Of a DNA stretch of 64,000 nucleotides, positions 62,395-64,000 are shown piece after piece. The notes below the pieces were generated by a model, which was not told the origin of the DNA, made no database searches, and saw nothing but the letters and a program-made list of their open reading frames with translations. Numbering within the stretch: the first letter of the stretch is position 1; each line of letters begins with the position of its first letter. The translations under genes and the position numbers were made by a program. This stretch comes from JADJYF01 sp965278995 (GTDB taxonomy: Bacteria; Pseudomonadota; Gammaproteobacteria; Ga0077536), in NCBI GenBank assembly GCA_965278995.1, contig OZ257136.1, positions 4,030,001-4,094,000 on the forward strand. Reading direction: 5' to 3'.

Positions 62395-62885
62395 GTTGCA
62401 TCGAAATGGTGAACCACCGAGATTGGTCGAAGCGCATTAATAACAGCGCCTGCTCGGGAATGCTTGCCCAGTAGCCAATTGACGATCACGATTGTTCTTT
62501 ACTACGAATCTGAAACGAGAATAGCCGCAGATTGCGACCGATGCCATACCTAGCGATTAGGCTGACGTTTCTCAAATAGCGGCCTACGAATGCAACACAG
62601 ATAGTGGTTTTGGGATTAGTGTGTTTCTGCTTCGCGCGGTGTCGGACGAAGCCGCTCGCGAGGCGCGCAACGACACGGCTAACCGATCCGACGAACGATC
62701 TCGCCTCGCCAACCGCAAAGAGAACCCGCGCGACAGAATAGCTACAATATATTTCGACCAGCGGCGCCAAGTTGGCTTTAGCATTCGCCACGGCAAGGTT
62801 CCGACAGCGTTCGAACAGATGTTGCATTGTTCGTCTCACACGCCTTAATCTAGATCGGTGTCGCGCCTCTAGATCTTGAAGCGAC
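62395..62885 (-). repeat. Gene-less cassette, family B
   Basis: Minus frame 62486-62839 open (117 codons). Confidence 0.87.
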
Positions 62886-62954
62886 GCCTAACGTGCCGTT
62901 CAGCGGCGCCGGAGTGCGAAGCACGTAGGCGTCCGCTGCAACGGCTGGTTAGAT
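62886..62954 (-). other. attC93
   Basis: Class 2, unlike the class 1 sites of the other family F cassettes. Confidence 0.94.
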
Positions 62955-63285
62955 GGCGCTTGCATGAGCCGCCGACCTTTCTTGATGTACGGCGTATGTT
63001 GCCACAGGCCAGGTCGAGCTTGAGCCTTTCAAGTGCCACCTGAAATTAAAATCCGTAGATCGCACTGCCTGGGTCGCTGACTCGGCGCCACCGACCGAAA
63101 AAACCAGCCAACTCGCACTTCGCCGATTGACGACGCGGATCGGGCGCGACGTAGAACGCCGGCCTAGCCCGACGTTACTTACGCCAATCGGTTCACGATT
63201 GCCTTTCCGTAAGCCTCTTGCCATTGCGTCTTGCGAAACCTGCACGGTGTTATTGTCGCCGTAGTTCTTGAAAACCATTCGCGCC
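62955..63285 (-). repeat. Gene-less cassette, family F
   Basis: The 79-codon frame of other F copies is shifted by a one-base indel in its last third, giving a longer open frame (62949-63287). Confidence 0.85.
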
Positions 63286-63354
63286 ATCTAACGTGCCGAT
63301 GAGCGGCGTTGGAGTGCGTAGCACGGAAACGTCCGCTCGATTGGCTGGTTAGAG
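63286..63354 (-). other. attC94
   Basis: Class 1; cores ATCTAAC and GTTAGAG. Confidence 0.95.
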
Positions 63355-63713
63355 CACGCTTTCTTCATGGCCGTTACCACCTTCTCGGCTACCCCGGAAC
63401 GCCGGTTCTTTAATTACGACATTCGCCACAGCAGCTCCGTGCGCTCGTGAAATGTAGCGCAGTATTCTTGCAAAGCACCAACACTCGTACCATAGACCTG
63501 TAGCTCTGCCACGGCACTAGCCCGACCTCAAGCCCACAACTCACCAGTGCTCGTGCCTAAGACTATAGGGACCGGCAGCAACGGCCAGCCGGCCTCTATT
63601 TTTCCGATCGCGGCTTGTGGGACCAACTCGGCGCAAGCAGCTGACCACACCGTTTCAAGGAGCAAATAATCTCAAGAGCCTGAATAGCGCCACGAGCTAT
63701 TGTTCTTCGCGTG
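63355..63713 (-). repeat. Gene-less cassette, family C
   Basis: See 57154-57512. Confidence 0.9.
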
Positions 63714-63782
63714 CTCTAACGTGCCGATGAGCGGCGTTGGAGTGCGAAGCACGGAAACGTCCGCTCGATTGGCTGGTTAGGT
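63714..63782 (-). other. attC95
   Basis: Class 1; cores CTCTAAC and GTTAGGT. Confidence 0.95.
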
Positions 63783-63816
63783 GCAATTCTTTTCTTTGAT
63801 TTCGGAGCAACCGAAT

Positions 63817-64000
63817 TCACGACAGAGTCGGCAGTTTTGATGCGCATAATGCCTTTACTGAAGGATACCATTCCGTGTCTTGGCTAAAATACTCACTATC
63901 TAAGCGCACGAATCCCCATTGCGCTTCGCGATGGTCACGGCCTCGATCGCAGTAAATTGCTCCTACCTGCTGATTATCAAACTCGGCAAACACCCAGGCA
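63817..64000 (-). CDS. C-terminal part of an unknown cassette gene (cut by window end)
   Basis: 61 codons visible, ending TGA at 63817. The fragment reads AWVFAEFDNQQVGAIYCDRG, DHREAQWGFVRLDSEYFSQD and WYPSVKALCASKLPTLS; acidic and aromatic, no membrane segment. The frame is open to the window edge and its position 35 bp from attC95 fits a cassette gene. No family recognised. Confidence 0.65.
   Translation of the reverse strand, partial: AWVFAEFDNQQVGAIYCDRGRDHREAQWGFVRLDSEYFSQDTEWYPSVKALCASKLPTLS

Noticed and set aside
402..63782. CRISPR-like array of regularly repeated 60-70 bp units
   Set aside because: Repeats are 69-bp imperfect palindromes with spacers of 300-1900 bp and flanking genes; they have the core and stem layout of attC, not of CRISPR repeats.
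1..64000. Integron integrase or attI inside the window
   Set aside because: No tyrosine recombinase with the integrase-specific patch was seen in any frame; the recombinases present are all transposases.

Overview
This window is one continuous stretch of a very large sedentary (chromosomal-type) integron cassette array. I count 95 attC recombination sites in 64 kb. Eighty-seven are intact and exactly 69 bp long, two are longer (96 and 126 bp), and six are split by mobile elements. The attC asymmetry (the extra base lies in the right arm on the + strand, as in the bottom strand of the classic aadA attC) and the gene layout both show that the array reads on the - strand: cassette genes start just left of a right-hand attC and end at the left-hand attC, which is their own. 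The integrase gene and attI would lie beyond the right end; no integrase is present here. The host cannot be named from the window. The moderate-to-high GC, a VPLPA-CTERM-like sorting signal, and the mix of IS families suggest a proteobacterium, probably gammaproteobacterial; this is inference.

The array contains three kinds of material. (1) About 50 coding genes in roughly 38 cassettes, mostly small: toxin-antitoxin modules (HicAB, a RelE/ParE type, BrnT type, three VapBC), a Trypco1 plus subtilisin-like protease pair, an HNH nuclease, an FRG-domain protein, a PIN/NYN-like protein, an HEPN-motif protein, barstar- and NTF2-type immunity-like proteins, an SDR that lacks its catalytic tyrosine, PhyH, VOC, LMW-phosphatase-like, GyrI-like, LRR and HEAT proteins, and many small membrane or secreted proteins. 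(2) About 51 cassettes with no convincing gene, falling into six repeat families named here A (17 copies), B (7), C (8), D (8, plus one C/D hybrid), E (6) and F (4). (3) Mobile elements: one ISL3 and one IS21 element inside family A bodies with 8-bp and 7-bp target duplications; three copies of an IS1182-type element, two IS110/IS1111-type elements and one group II intron, all six of these inside attC sites and all in the orientation opposite to the array.

attC stem classes used in the entries (outer arms on the + strand): class 1 GATGAGCGG/CCGCTCGATTGG; class 2 GTTCAGCGG/CCGCTGCAACGG; class 3 GTTGAGCGG/CCGCTCCAACGG; class 4 CTTGAGCTG/CAGCTCGAAGGG; class 5 GATGAGCGG/CCGCTCCATTGG. Differences between classes are largely compensatory. 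attC coordinates run from the 7-bp core ending in AAC to the 7-bp core starting with GTT.

Layout: 1-4.2 kb, A/B/E repeat cassettes, ISL3 and VapBC copy 1; 4.2-12 kb, protease cassette, IS1182 copy 1, HicAB and small genes; 12-15.7 kb, a block of repeat cassettes; 15.7-31.7 kb, coding-rich part with SDR, IS1182 copies 2 and 3, IS110, the intron and nuclease/toxin genes; 31.6-39.9 kb, VapBC copy 2 and repeat cassettes with IS21; 40-56.6 kb, coding-rich part with a second IS110; 56.6-63.8 kb, mostly repeat cassettes. The genes do not form one pathway: each cassette is an independent module, usually without an obvious promoter. Most striking are the repeated use of attC as a landing site by unrelated mobile elements, the amplification of gene-less cassettes, and the matched ends of every cassette.
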